From Methylobacterium sp. W2 (lineage in GTDB: Bacteria > Pseudomonadota > Alphaproteobacteria > Rhizobiales > Beijerinckiaceae), in NCBI RefSeq assembly GCF_020662345.1, contig NZ_VMOA01000040.1:1-51108 (forward strand): 51,108 nt of DNA. Direction: 5' to 3'. A program made the position numbers and the translations under genes. The notes beneath the pieces are model-generated. The model was not told where the DNA came from. It worked only from the letters and a program-made list of their open reading frames with translations, and did not search any database. The stretch's first letter is position 1, and every line of letters begins with the position of its first letter. Positions 8,474-17,600 of this stretch are shown here, piece by piece.

Positions 8474-9919
8474 TCATTCGTCGTCGGCCACATCCGGCCC
8501 GTCGAGGTCGCCGATCCCGTAGCGGCGCAGTTTGGCGTAGAGCCCCTGGCGGCTGAGGCCCAGCATCTCGGCGGCCGAGGCGCGGTTGTCGCGGGTGATG
8601 CGCAGGGCGGCCTCGATACAGAGGCGCTCGATCAGGTCGGTCGATTCGCGCACCAGGTTCTTCATCGAGACCCGCCCGACCAGCTCGGTCATCTGCTCGA
8701 CGGACCGCGGCAGCTCCCGCCCGCCGGGGGCGGCGGCGGTGCGGCGGGGGGTCGAGCGGATGGTGAAGCCGAGACAGGGCTGACCGCCGCCGGGGACCGA
8801 GACGGCGGCGACCTCGACCTCTTCCACCACCCCGTACTCGCCGCGCAGGCTCGTGGCGTAGTGGCGCACGGAGCCGTGGTGGCCGAGGGTCGAGAACAGG
8901 GCGGCGGCCTCGGTCTCATCGCGGCCGAGCCAGCGGTCGAGGGGTTCGCCGCGCACCTGCTCCTCGGTGGCAAGCTGCACCAGATCGAGGAAGGCGGCGT
9001 TGGCCGCGAGGATGCGCCGCTGCGGATCGGTGACGACGAAACCCTCGGGTAGGCTCTGGATCACGTCGAGGGCCGAGGCCCCGGTCCGGCTCGGGGGAGC
9101 CGCGTCGGACGGCTCCGCCGACAGCCGCAGGAGGGCGCTGGTGGCGTTCTCCTGCCGGAACAGCGAGGCGGCGACGCGGGTCTCGCCGCGCCCGTTGCCG
9201 AGCCGGGCGACAAGGTCGCCCGCCTGTCCGGTCACGCGCAGACCGGCGAACAGCGATTCGAGCTCGCGGGTGCTGCCCGCATCGAACAGGTCCACCACGT
9301 CCTGGCCGATGATGCGCTTCTCCGAGCGGCCGATGAGTCGGGCGGCGGCCGGGTTCACCTCGGTGACCCGGCGCGTGGCGGCATCCACCACCAGGACCGG
9401 CTCGCCGGCGAGTTGGAACAGCAGGCGGTAGCGGGTCTCGGCGCCGCGCAGGCGCAGGTAGTCGCGCTCCAGCGCCTGCTGGGTTTCCGCCAGCTTGCGC
9501 TGCAGCGCCGCCATGGCGCGCAGGTTGCGGCCGATGACGATCACCGGGCCGCCGGTCTCGAGGCGCATGGCCGAATAGCGCACCGGCAGGTCGATGCCGG
9601 TGGCGGAGGGATGGTTCACCTGGCGCCAGCGCGTCACCGCGCCGGGGGCCGCGTCACGCAGGAGCGCGGCGATCTTGGGCCGGCTCTCGACGGTGACCGT
9701 GTCCACCCAGAGCTGGCCGAGCCAGGTCTCGCAGCCCTCGTCGGTGAAGTCGGCATTGCCGAAGGCCGCGTCGCGGATCACCCCTTCCGCGTCGATGATC
9801 AACGCGAGGTCCGTCGCCGCGGCGACGAGGAGCCCGGCCGCCTCCGCATCGAGGGGACCGAGGGTTTTGCGAAGCGCTGCGAACGTTTCCGCCGCTGCAG
9901 GGAGTGCCAGACTGGTCAA
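8474..9919 (-). CDS. ppsR: Transcriptional repressor PpsR (CrtJ)
   Basis: 481 aa. An N-terminal sensory domain (about 1-130) is followed by a glutamine/arginine-rich helix (about 135-160), a PAS domain (about 165-270), a second PAS domain (about 285-400) and a Fis-type helix-turn-helix (about 430-470, with NRASAAEMLGLSRQGLYAKL). This is the PpsR/CrtJ plan; these proteins bind TGT-N12-ACA and repress bch, crt and puc/puf genes in oxygen or light. A cysteine just before the HTH (IERLCIEAAL) corresponds to the redox-active cysteine known in CrtJ. The start must be TTG at 9919: an in-frame stop lies six bases upstream and there is no early ATG or GTG. It follows ppaA by 35 bases. Confidence 0.93.
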   Translation of the reverse strand: MTSLALPAAAETFAALRKTLGPLDAEAAGLLVAAATDLALIIDAEGVIRDAAFGNADFTDEGCETWLGQLWVDTVTVESRPKIAALLRDAAPGAVTRWRQVNHPSATGIDLPVRYSAMRLETGGPVIVIGRNLRAMAALQRKLAETQQALERDYLRLRGAETRYRLLFQLAGEPVLVVDAATRRVTEVNPAAARLIGRSEKRIIGQDVVDLFDAGSTRELESLFAGLRVTGQAGDLVARLGNGRGETRVAASLFRQENATSALLRLSAEPSDAAPPSRTGASALDVIQSLPEGFVVTDPQRRILAANAAFLDLVQLATEEQVRGEPLDRWLGRDETEAAALFSTLGHHGSVRHYATSLRGEYGVVEEVEVAAVSVPGGGQPCLGFTIRSTPRRTAAAPGGRELPRSVEQMTELVGRVSMKNLVRESTDLIERLCIEAALRITRDNRASAAEMLGLSRQGLYAKLRRYGIGDLDGPDVADDE

Positions 9920-9954
9920 GGATCACCACGATGTGACGACGTCGAGCCGGTCTT

Positions 9955-10824
9955 TCAGCAGGGTCTGGCCCGCGGATCAAGCAAGCTCTCGGCGATGGAA
10001 ATGGCGACACGGGCATCGCTCGCCGTCGCATCTGCGCCGACGAGAACCGAATGGTCGGGGTTTTCGGTGAAGATCGGCCCACCGACCATGACACGGACCG
10101 ACGGATTGCGCGAGGCGCGCCGAAGCTCCGTCACCATGCGCGCGAGGGCCGGAAGCAGGGTTTCGGACCCGAGCGACACCCCGATCACGTCGAACCAGCC
10201 CGTGCGGGCGGTCCGGATCGGGTCGGGATGGAGCTCGTGCGCCGCGCTCGTGACGTCCCATCCGGCATCGCGGAAGAAGCGCTCGATGAGGGAAAGGCCG
10301 AAGCTGTGCGTCTCGCCCGGGCAGGCCATCAGGAAGATGCTGCGCCCGTGCGGGTCCGGTGCCGGCTCCGAGCGGAACCGGGCGGTCAGATCGTGCATGA
10401 TGCGTTGGAGGCGCCCCATGGCGATGGTGAGCTCCGCGAAATCGCAGAGATCCTCCTCCCACAGGTGGCCGAGATGGCGTGCCGTGGGGGCGAGGAGGTC
10501 GAGGAGCAGGCTGTCGAGGGCGAGGCCGTCCTCGATGAGGACGACGATCCGGCTCTCGACATCATCGCAATCGGGCGCGAGCACCAGGGCGGCGAATTCG
10601 GCGATCTGGTCCGGCGTCGGCAGGATGCCGGGACGCTCCGAGCGCGGGTCGGCCCGATGGGCCAGCATCAACCGCGGGATGATCTCGGCTTCGACCACGC
10701 TGGCGAGGTCGCGGTCCCAGGCCGGGCCCCGATCAGGATATAATGCATTATTACGTCGCGGATGGACTTCGCTGGACGACCTCTCAAACATCGAGGCCGC
10801 CCGAAGCGAACTGACGTCATCCAT
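9955..10824 (-). CDS. ppaA: PpaA/AerR-type cobalamin-binding antirepressor
   Basis: 289 aa. The first 60 residues are poorly ordered; residues about 70-150 form the helical cap domain with the typical LGHLWEEDLCDFAELTIAMG motif, and residues about 160-285 form a Rossmann-like B12-binding domain (ACPGETHSFGLSLIERFF, later MVGGPIF). PpaA/AerR proteins bind cobalamin (or haem), interact with PpsR/CrtJ and modulate its DNA binding in response to light or redox state. The ATG at 10824 has GGGAGG nine bases upstream. It lies directly upstream of ppsR on the same strand and divergent from bchF, so regulator and antirepressor are probably co-transcribed. Confidence 0.88.
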   Translation of the reverse strand: MDDVSSLRAASMFERSSSEVHPRRNNALYPDRGPAWDRDLASVVEAEIIPRLMLAHRADPRSERPGILPTPDQIAEFAALVLAPDCDDVESRIVVLIEDGLALDSLLLDLLAPTARHLGHLWEEDLCDFAELTIAMGRLQRIMHDLTARFRSEPAPDPHGRSIFLMACPGETHSFGLSLIERFFRDAGWDVTSAAHELHPDPIRTARTGWFDVIGVSLGSETLLPALARMVTELRRASRNPSVRVMVGGPIFTENPDHSVLVGADATASDARVAISIAESLLDPRARPC

Positions 10825-11016
10825 TGGAACCTCCCAATGTTGCTGACGGCTTCTTGATCCAGCTCGATCTTGAGTGTCGAACTTCGCATCATCGACTTGC
10901 GAATGCCTTTGACGCTGCTTGCAATGAGAAAATGATTACAAGCGGGCCTTGACGGCGACGATACCGCTTACCATGGATTTGGCAATCCTCCCTCTCACAT
11001 TATTATGCATCAAATC

Positions 11017-11050
11017 TGTAAAATGAAAACGACGTAAAGCTAGCTTGACA
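11017..11050. promoter_or_regulatory. Degenerate tandem PpsR-like sites upstream of bchF
   Basis: Two 18-base matches to TGT-N12-ACA with one mismatch each lie next to one another: 11017-11034 (TGT...ACG) and 11033-11050 (CGT...ACA). The second contains the perfect decamer palindrome AAGCTAGCTT (11037-11046) and overlaps the -35 box of the likely bchF promoter. They sit in the ppaA/bchF divergent region. As imperfect matches they are less certain than the other four sites. Confidence 0.4.
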
Positions 11051-11073
11051 CTCTTCCGACGGGTTCCTAACCT
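11045..11073 (+). promoter_or_regulatory. Putative promoter of the bchF-bchO run
   Basis: TTGACA (11045-11050), a 17-base spacer and TAACCT (11068-11073) lie 45 bases before the bchF start. This is the only good sigma-70-like match I see in the region, and no gap longer than about 75 bases occurs downstream until bchO, so it may drive the long operon. Confidence 0.45.
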
Positions 11074-11118
11074 CCCTCTCAACGGGCCTCCGACCATGCG
11101 GGGCCGGGTCGAGACGGG

Positions 11119-11634
11119 ATGGAGCCGATGCCTGCAAGAGGAGGCCAGCCGAGACGACCTCTCTATTCGCCGGCCGAGCGCGCCCGGCGCGACGCCTCCG
11201 CCTGGACCCTGGTCCAGGGCATCCTCGCGCCGCTGCAGTTCCTGGTCTTCCTCGTCAGCCTCGGCCTCGTCCTGCGCACCTTGGCGACGGGGGAGGGGGC
11301 GTCGGCCGCCAACGTCTCCATCGTGGTCAAGACCCTCGTCCTCTACGCGATCATGGTCACCGGCTCGATCTGGGAGAAGGACGTCTTCGGACGCTACCTG
11401 TTCGCGCCCTCCTTCTACTGGGAGGACATGGTCAGCATGCTCGTGCTGGCCCTCCACACCGCCTATCTCGTGGCGCTCGCCACGGGCGCCCTCGACACGA
11501 CGGGGCTGATGCTCCTGGCGCTGGCGGCCTATGCCTCCTACGCCGTCAACGCCGCGCAATTCCTGCTCAAACTGCGCGCCGCCCGGCTGCAGGCGTCGCC
11601 CCGCGCCGTCCTCTCCACGGAGGGCGCGCGATGA
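11119..11634 (+). CDS. bchF: 3-vinyl bacteriochlorophyllide hydratase BchF
   Basis: 171 aa membrane protein with about four helices. The segment RPLYSPAERARRDASAWTLV and the following GILAPLQFLVFLVSL match BchF as I know it. The enzyme hydrates the 3-vinyl group to 3-hydroxyethyl on the way to bacteriochlorophyll a. Two ATGs, at 11119 and 11128, are possible; the second has GGAG close by, so the start is uncertain by three residues. The stop overlaps bchN as ATGA. First gene of the main plus-strand operon. Confidence 0.93.
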   Translation: MEPMPARGGQPRRPLYSPAERARRDASAWTLVQGILAPLQFLVFLVSLGLVLRTLATGEGASAANVSIVVKTLVLYAIMVTGSIWEKDVFGRYLFAPSFYWEDMVSMLVLALHTAYLVALATGALDTTGLMLLALAAYASYAVNAAQFLLKLRAARLQASPRAVLSTEGAR

Positions 11635-12914
11635 ATGCCCACGCTCCCCTCACCGCGTTCGAGAGCGAACACGGCCTCGAGATCCGGCAGGAACGCGGTC
11701 AGCGGGCGGTGTTCTGTGGGCTCACCGGCATCGTCTGGCTTCACCGCAAGATCCAGGACGCCTTCTTCCTCGTGGTGGGGTCGCGCACCTGCGCGCATCT
11801 CATCCAGTCGGCCGCCGGGGTGATGATCTTCGCCGAGCCGCGCTTTGCCACCGCCATCATGGACGAGCGCGATCTCGCCGGTCTCGCCGACATGAACGAC
11901 GAACTCGACGCGGTGGTGAGCCGCCTCGTGGCGCGCCGGCCCGAGATCAAGCTGCTGTTCCTGGTGGGGTCGTGCCCCTCGGAAGTGATCAAGCTCGACC
12001 TGTCGCGCGCCGCCCAGAGGCTGTCGCGCAGCCTCGCGCCCGACGTGCGGGTGCTGAGCTATTCCGGCAGCGGCATCGAGACCACCTTCACGCAAGGGGA
12101 GGATGCCTGCCTCGCCTCCCTCGTGCCCGAAATGCCGGCCGAGGCGGCCAATGCCGAGCCCACGCTCCTCGTGGTCGGCGCCCTCGCCGACGTGGTCGAG
12201 GACCAGTTCGCCCGGATCTTCTCGGAAATGGGAATCGGGCCCGTACGCTTCCTGCCCGCGCGCCGGGCCGGCGCGATGCCGCCGGTGGGGGAAAACACCC
12301 GCTACCTCCTGGCCCAGCCCTTCCTCGCCGACACGGCGCGGGCACTGGAGGAGCGGGGCGCCACGCGGCTCGCCGCTCCGTTTCCGCTGGGCGCCGAAGG
12401 CACCACCGGATGGCTCAAGGCCGCGGCGGATGCGTTCGGCGTGGCGGCCGGACGGTTCGCGGCCGCCACTGCGCCGGGGCTGCGCCGGGCCGAGCAGGCG
12501 CTCGCCCCCTACCGGGCGATGCTGAGGCAGCGCCGGATCTTCTTCTTTCCCGATTCGCAGCTGGAAATCCCCCTGGCGCGTTTCCTCTCGCGGGAGATGG
12601 GCGCCGAACTGGTGGAGGTCGGCACCCCCTACCTCCATCGCGGGCATCTCGACCGCGAGATGGCCCTGCTGCCGCGCGGCACCCGGATCGTGGAGGGGCA
12701 GAGCCTCGACGACCAGATGGACCGCTGCCGGCAGGCCCGTCCCGACCTCACCGTCTGCGGCCTCGGCCTCGCCAACCCGCTGGAGGCGGAAGGGCTCGCG
12801 ACCAAGTGGTCGATCGAGCTGCTGTTCACCCCGATCCAGGGCTACGACCAGGCCGGCGACTTGGCCGAGCTGTTCGCGCGCCCCCTCGTCCGCCGTACCC
12901 GGCTGGAGGTGTAG
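11631..12914 (+). CDS. bchN: Dark-operative protochlorophyllide reductase subunit BchN
   Basis: 427 aa, similar to nitrogenase NifD/NifE. The three cysteines that ligate the NB cluster in the known structure are present as C29 (AVFCGLTG), C54 (SRTCAHLIQS) and C115 (VGSCPSEVIK). With BchB it forms the catalytic heterotetramer that reduces ring D of protochlorophyllide in the dark, receiving electrons from BchL. Start ATG overlaps the bchF stop by four bases; bchB begins four bases after its stop. Length and motifs are normal. Confidence 0.97.
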   Translation: MNAHAPLTAFESEHGLEIRQERGQRAVFCGLTGIVWLHRKIQDAFFLVVGSRTCAHLIQSAAGVMIFAEPRFATAIMDERDLAGLADMNDELDAVVSRLVARRPEIKLLFLVGSCPSEVIKLDLSRAAQRLSRSLAPDVRVLSYSGSGIETTFTQGEDACLASLVPEMPAEAANAEPTLLVVGALADVVEDQFARIFSEMGIGPVRFLPARRAGAMPPVGENTRYLLAQPFLADTARALEERGATRLAAPFPLGAEGTTGWLKAAADAFGVAAGRFAAATAPGLRRAEQALAPYRAMLRQRRIFFFPDSQLEIPLARFLSREMGAELVEVGTPYLHRGHLDREMALLPRGTRIVEGQSLDDQMDRCRQARPDLTVCGLGLANPLEAEGLATKWSIELLFTPIQGYDQAGDLAELFARPLVRRTRLEV

Positions 12915-12918
12915 CCCG

Positions 12919-14673
12919 ATGCAGCTCACCGTCTGGACCTACGAGGGACCGCCCCATATCGGCGCCATGCGCGTCGCCACCGCCATGCGCGGCCTGCACT
13001 ACGTGCTGCACGCCCCCCAGGGCGACACCTATGCCGATTTGCTGTTCACCATGATCGAGCGGCGCGATGCCCGTCCGCCGGTGACCTACACCACCTTCCA
13101 GGCGCGCGACCTCGGCTCCGACACCGCCGCGATCTTCAAGGACGCGGTCGCCGCCGCCTACGAGCGCTTCCGCCCCGAGGCGATGATCGTCGGCGCCTCC
13201 TGCACGGCGGAGTTGATCCAGGACGATCCGGGCGGTCTCGCCAAGGCCCTGGCCCTACCGATCCCGGTGATCCCGCTGGACCTGCCCGCCTACCAGAAGA
13301 AAGAGAACTGGGGCGCCTCGGAAACGTTTTATCGGCTGGTGCGGACGCTGGCCGTCCCGGTGAAACCCGCCGCGCCGCGCGAGACCCGGCGTCCGCTCTG
13401 CAACATTCTCGGCCCGACCGCTCTCGGCTTCCGCCATCGCGACGATCTCGTCGAGATCCGGAAGCTTCTCGACGCCCTCGGCATCGACGTGAACGTGGTG
13501 GCGCCCCTGGGCGCTTCGCCCTCCGATCTCGGCCGGCTGGGTGCTGCCGATTTCAACGTCGTGCTCTATCCCGAGATCGCCCGCGCCGCCGGGCAGCACC
13601 TCCAAAAGACCTTCGGCCAGCCGATGGTCGAGACCGTGCCGATCGGCGTCGCCGCCTCGATCCGCTTCGTGGAGGAGGTGGCGACGATCGCCGGTGTCGA
13701 TCCGTCCCCGGTCCTGTCCGGCGCGCCCTCGCGGCTGCCCTGGTACTCGCGCTCGGTCGATTCGACCTATCTCACGGGCAAGCGCGTCTTCATCTTCGGC
13801 GATGCCACCCATGCCCTCGCCGCCGCCCGGATCGCCGCCACCGAACTCGGCTTCAAGGTGGTGGGTCTCGGCAGCTATGCCCGCGAATTCGCCCGCGAGA
13901 TCCGGGCCGAGGCGGCGCTCCACGGCATCGAGGCGACGATCACCGACGATTACCTCGAGGTAGAGGCGGCGATCCAGGCCAGCGCCGCCGAACTGGTGCT
14001 GGGCACGCAGATGGAGCGCCACATCGCCAAGCGTCTGGGCCTGCCCTGCGCGGTGATCTCGGCCCCGATCCACGTCCAGGATTTCCCCGCCCGCCACTCG
14101 CCGCAGATGGGATTCGAGGGCGCCAACGTCCTGTTCGACACCTGGGTCCATCCCCTGATGATGGGGTTGGAGGAACATCTGCTCGGCATGTTCCGCGAGG
14201 ATTCCGAGTTCCACGCCGACGCCGCACCCTCCCATCTCGGCCCCGGCCACTCGCCTGTCCCTCCCCCCTCTGCGGGCTACGATACCCACGCATCTCGCGG
14301 GCCGCACGGGTCCCCTCTCCTGGCAGGAGAGGGACAGGGTGAGGTGTGTGACCTCTCCGGAGATGGACCACACCTCACCCCAGCCCTCTCCTTCCAGGAG
14401 AGGGAGACCGGCGCGCCTCCTATCGAGCCCTCTCGGATAGAGGAACGGCCGTCGAGCGGATGTGTGAATCCCGGAGCCCCCGCAGAGGAGGGAGGGAGTT
14501 CCGGTGCCCTACACAGCACGTGGGCTCCCGACGCCGAGAAGGAACTCAGGAAGATCCCGTTCTTCGTGCGGGGCAAAGCCCGCGCCAACACCGAACGCTT
14601 CGCCCGCGAGCGGGCGCTCCCCCTCATCACCGTCGAGACGCTGTACGATGCCAAAGCGCATTTCGGACGCTGA
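12919..14673 (+). CDS. bchB: Dark-operative protochlorophyllide reductase subunit BchB, with an in-frame repeat insertion
   Basis: 584 aa, about 60 longer than usual for BchB (roughly 510-525 aa). The N-terminal catalytic part is standard: D36 (HAPQGDTYAD), the aspartate ligand of the NB cluster in known structures, and VGASCTAELIQDDPGG are present. The C-terminal PCP_red domain is also intact (about 535-584, ELRKIPFFVRGKARANTERF). Between them, residues about 451-526 are encoded by a palindromic repeat also found elsewhere in this window; it gives a proline-, glycine- and glutamate-rich peptide with no resemblance to BchB. The repeat keeps the frame and falls in the variable linker, so the enzyme may still work. 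Overlaps bchH by 26 bases. Confidence 0.96.
   Translation: MQLTVWTYEGPPHIGAMRVATAMRGLHYVLHAPQGDTYADLLFTMIERRDARPPVTYTTFQARDLGSDTAAIFKDAVAAAYERFRPEAMIVGASCTAELIQDDPGGLAKALALPIPVIPLDLPAYQKKENWGASETFYRLVRTLAVPVKPAAPRETRRPLCNILGPTALGFRHRDDLVEIRKLLDALGIDVNVVAPLGASPSDLGRLGAADFNVVLYPEIARAAGQHLQKTFGQPMVETVPIGVAASIRFVEEVATIAGVDPSPVLSGAPSRLPWYSRSVDSTYLTGKRVFIFGDATHALAAARIAATELGFKVVGLGSYAREFAREIRAEAALHGIEATITDDYLEVEAAIQASAAELVLGTQMERHIAKRLGLPCAVISAPIHVQDFPARHSPQMGFEGANVLFDTWVHPLMMGLEEHLLGMFREDSEFHADAAPSHLGPGHSPVPPPSAGYDTHASRGPHGSPLLAGEGQGEVCDLSGDGPHLTPALSFQERETGAPPIEPSRIEERPSSGCVNPGAPAEEGGSSGALHSTWAPDAEKELRKIPFFVRGKARANTERFARERALPLITVETLYDAKAHFGR
14270..14494. repeat. Palindromic repeat, family A, inserted in frame in bchB
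   Basis: Three nested inverted repeats: CCCTCTCCT/AGGAGAGGG (14313-14321, 14325-14333), GGGTGAGGTGTG/CACACCTCACCC (14337-14348, 14369-14380), and CCCTCTCCT/AGGAGAGGG again (14384-14392, 14396-14404). Flanks to about 14270 and 14494 match those of the crtF copy (43648-43798). A third copy lies at 36911-37060 in the opposite orientation. Its outer limits are estimates from visual comparison. Confidence 0.85.
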
Positions 14674-17600
14674 GCGTCCCGCCCTCAGCCTCGTCGTCGT
14701 GACGATGGACAATCACATGGCGAGCGCCCTGGAGCGCGCCCGCCACCGGCTGCGCGACGAGATGCCGGGGCTCACGCTCTGCTTCCACGCGGCGGCCGAA
14801 TGGGACACCGACCCGGGGGCGCTGGCCGCCTGCAAGACCGACATCGCCCGCGCCGACATCGTGGTCTCCACCATGCTGTTCATGGATGAACACGTCCGCG
14901 CCATCCATCCGGCACTGCTCGCCCGCCGCCCGCATTGCGACGCGATGATCGGCTGCCTGTCGGCCAGCGAGATCGTCAAGACCACCCGCCTCAACCGCTT
15001 CGACATGGACGGCACCAAAAGCGGTGCCCTCGAATTCCTGAAGAAGCTGCGCGGCAAGACCGGCGCCCAGGGCAACGGCGCCCGCCAGATGGCGATGATT
15101 CGCCGGCTGCCCAAGATCCTGCGCTTCATCCCCGGCTCGGCCCAGGATGTCAGGGCCTATTTCCTCACCCTGCAATACTGGCTCTCGGGCTCGGACGAGA
15201 ACATCGCCAATCTCGTGCGCTTCCTCGTCGGCCGCTACGCCGCCGGGCCGCGCGAGAGCTGGCGCCGGATCGCCGCCGCTCCGGCGCCCCTGAGCTACCC
15301 CGAGACCGGTCTCTACCATCCGCGCATGAAGGGCCGGATCGGCGAGGATCCCTCGCTGCTGCCGGTCCCGTCCGCAGGGGTGAAGGGCCGCGTCGGCCTG
15401 CTGGTGATGCGCTCCTACGTGCTCGCCGGGAACACCGCCCATTACGATGGCGTCATCGCCGCCCACGAAGCGCGCGGGCTCAGCGTCGTGCCGGCCTTCG
15501 CCAGCGGCCTCGACAACCGCCCGGCGGTGGAGGCCTTCTTCCGGAGCAACGGCCGGCCCGCCATCGACGCCCTCGTCTCGCTCACCGGGTTCTCCCTGGT
15601 GGGCGGCCCCGCCTACAACGACGCGGCCGCCGCCGAGGAGACCCTGCGCGACCTCGACGTGCCCTACCTCGCTGCCCACGCCCTCGAATTCCAGACCGTG
15701 GAGCAATGGGAGGCCTCCGACCGCGGCCTCTCCCCCGTGGAGGCCACGATGATGGTGGCGATCCCCGAACTCGACGGCGCCACCGCGCCGATGGTGTTCG
15801 GCGGCCGTTCCAGCCGCTCGCCCGGCGCCAATGCCCGCGACATGAGCGTCCACCCGGAGCGGGCCGACATGCTCGCCACCCGCGTGGAACGCCTCGTCTC
15901 CCTGCGCCGCAAGGACAGGGCCGCGCGCAAGGTGGCCATCGTCCTGTTCGGCTTCCCGCCCAATGCCGGGAGCATCGGCACCGCCGCCTTCCTCTCGGTC
16001 TACCACTCCCTTCACAACACGCTGAAGGGCCTGAAGGCCGACGGCTACGACGTCGCCGTGCCGGGCAGCGTCGACGACCTGCGCAACGCGGTGCTGGCCG
16101 GCAATGCCGCCCGCTATGGCACCAGCGCCAACGTCCATCACCGCATCCCGGCCGACGACCATGTCCGGCGCGAGCGGCATCTCTCCGAGATCGAGGCGCA
16201 ATGGGGCCCGGCTCCGGGACGCCAGAACAGCAACGGCTCGCAGATCTTCGTGCTCGGGGCGCAATTCGGCAACGTCTTCGTCGGAGTCCAGCCGGGCTTC
16301 GGCTACGAGGGCGACCCGATGCGGCTGCTGTTCGAGCGCGGCTTTGCCCCGACCCACGCCTTCTCCGCCTTCTACCGCTACCTGCGCGAGGATTTCCGCG
16401 CCGACGCCGTGCTGCATTTCGGCACCCACGGGGCGCTCGAATTCATGCCCGGCAAGCAGACCGGCCTGTCGGATTCCTGCTGGCCCGAGCGTCTGATCGG
16501 GCCGCTGCCCAACGTCTACCTCTACGCCGCCAACAACCCGTCCGAGGGTATGATTGCCAAGCGCCGCTCGGCCGCCACCATGGTGAGCTACCTGACCCCG
16601 AGCCTCACCCAGGCCGGGCTCTACCGGGGCCTGATCGACCTCAAGGCCTCCATCGAGCGCTGGCGCGGCCTGGAGCCCGAGGCGGAAGCCGAGCGTCGCG
16701 ACCTCGGCCAGATGATCCAGGCGCAGGGCTCCGCCCTCGACCTGACATTGGCCGAGCCGGCCTGGTTCGGGGACATGTCCGGCAGGGTCCTGGCGCTGGG
16801 CCTCGCCCTCAGCGAACTCGAGCACACCCTGATCCCGCACGGGATGCACGTGGTCGGGGAGGGGACGCCGCCTTTGGAGCGGATCGACCTCCTGCTCGCC
16901 CTGGCTGACGCGTCGAGCGGCGTGAAGCCCGACCGCGCCGGCATCGAGGCCCTGGTGGCGGGGGCCCCCCTCGACCGGGCGCTGGCCGAAGCGGGCCTGC
17001 CCCTCGACGACGAGCACCGCGCCGCCTTCGCCGCCCTGCGCGAGACCGACGCCCTGCTGGCGCAAGACCACGAGCTTCCCGCCCTGCTGCGGGCGCTCGA
17101 CGGCCGCTTCATCGCCCCGGTCGCCGGCGGCGACCTCCTGCGCAACCCCTCCGTGCTGCCCACGGGACGCAACATCCACGGCTTCGACCCCTACCGCCTG
17201 CCCTCCGCCTTCGCGGTGGCCGACGGTACGCGGCAGGTCGCCCGCATCCTCGCCCGCTACCGCGACGAGGGCGCCCCCCTGCCGGAGAGCATCGCCCTGG
17301 TCCTGTGGGGCACCGACAACCTGAAGAGCGAGGGCGGCCCCATCGCCCAGGCCCTGGCCCTGATCGGTGCGAGCCCGCGCTTCGACGGCTATGGCCGCCT
17401 CTGCGGCGCGACGCTGATCCCCCTCGACGAGCTCGGCCGCCCGCGCATCGACGTGGTGGTGACCCTGTCGGGCATTTTTCGCGATCTGCTCCCGCTCCAG
17501 ACCAAGCTCCTGGCGGAAGCCTGCTATCTCGCGGCCACTGCCGACGAGCCGTCGGAGCGGAACTTCGTGCGCAAGCATGCCCTCGCCCACATGGACGAGC

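Noticed and set aside
13255..14373. Antisense frame over bchB ending in the repeat
   Set aside because: Shadow of bchB; its leading residues come from the palindromic repeat, which reads open in several frames.
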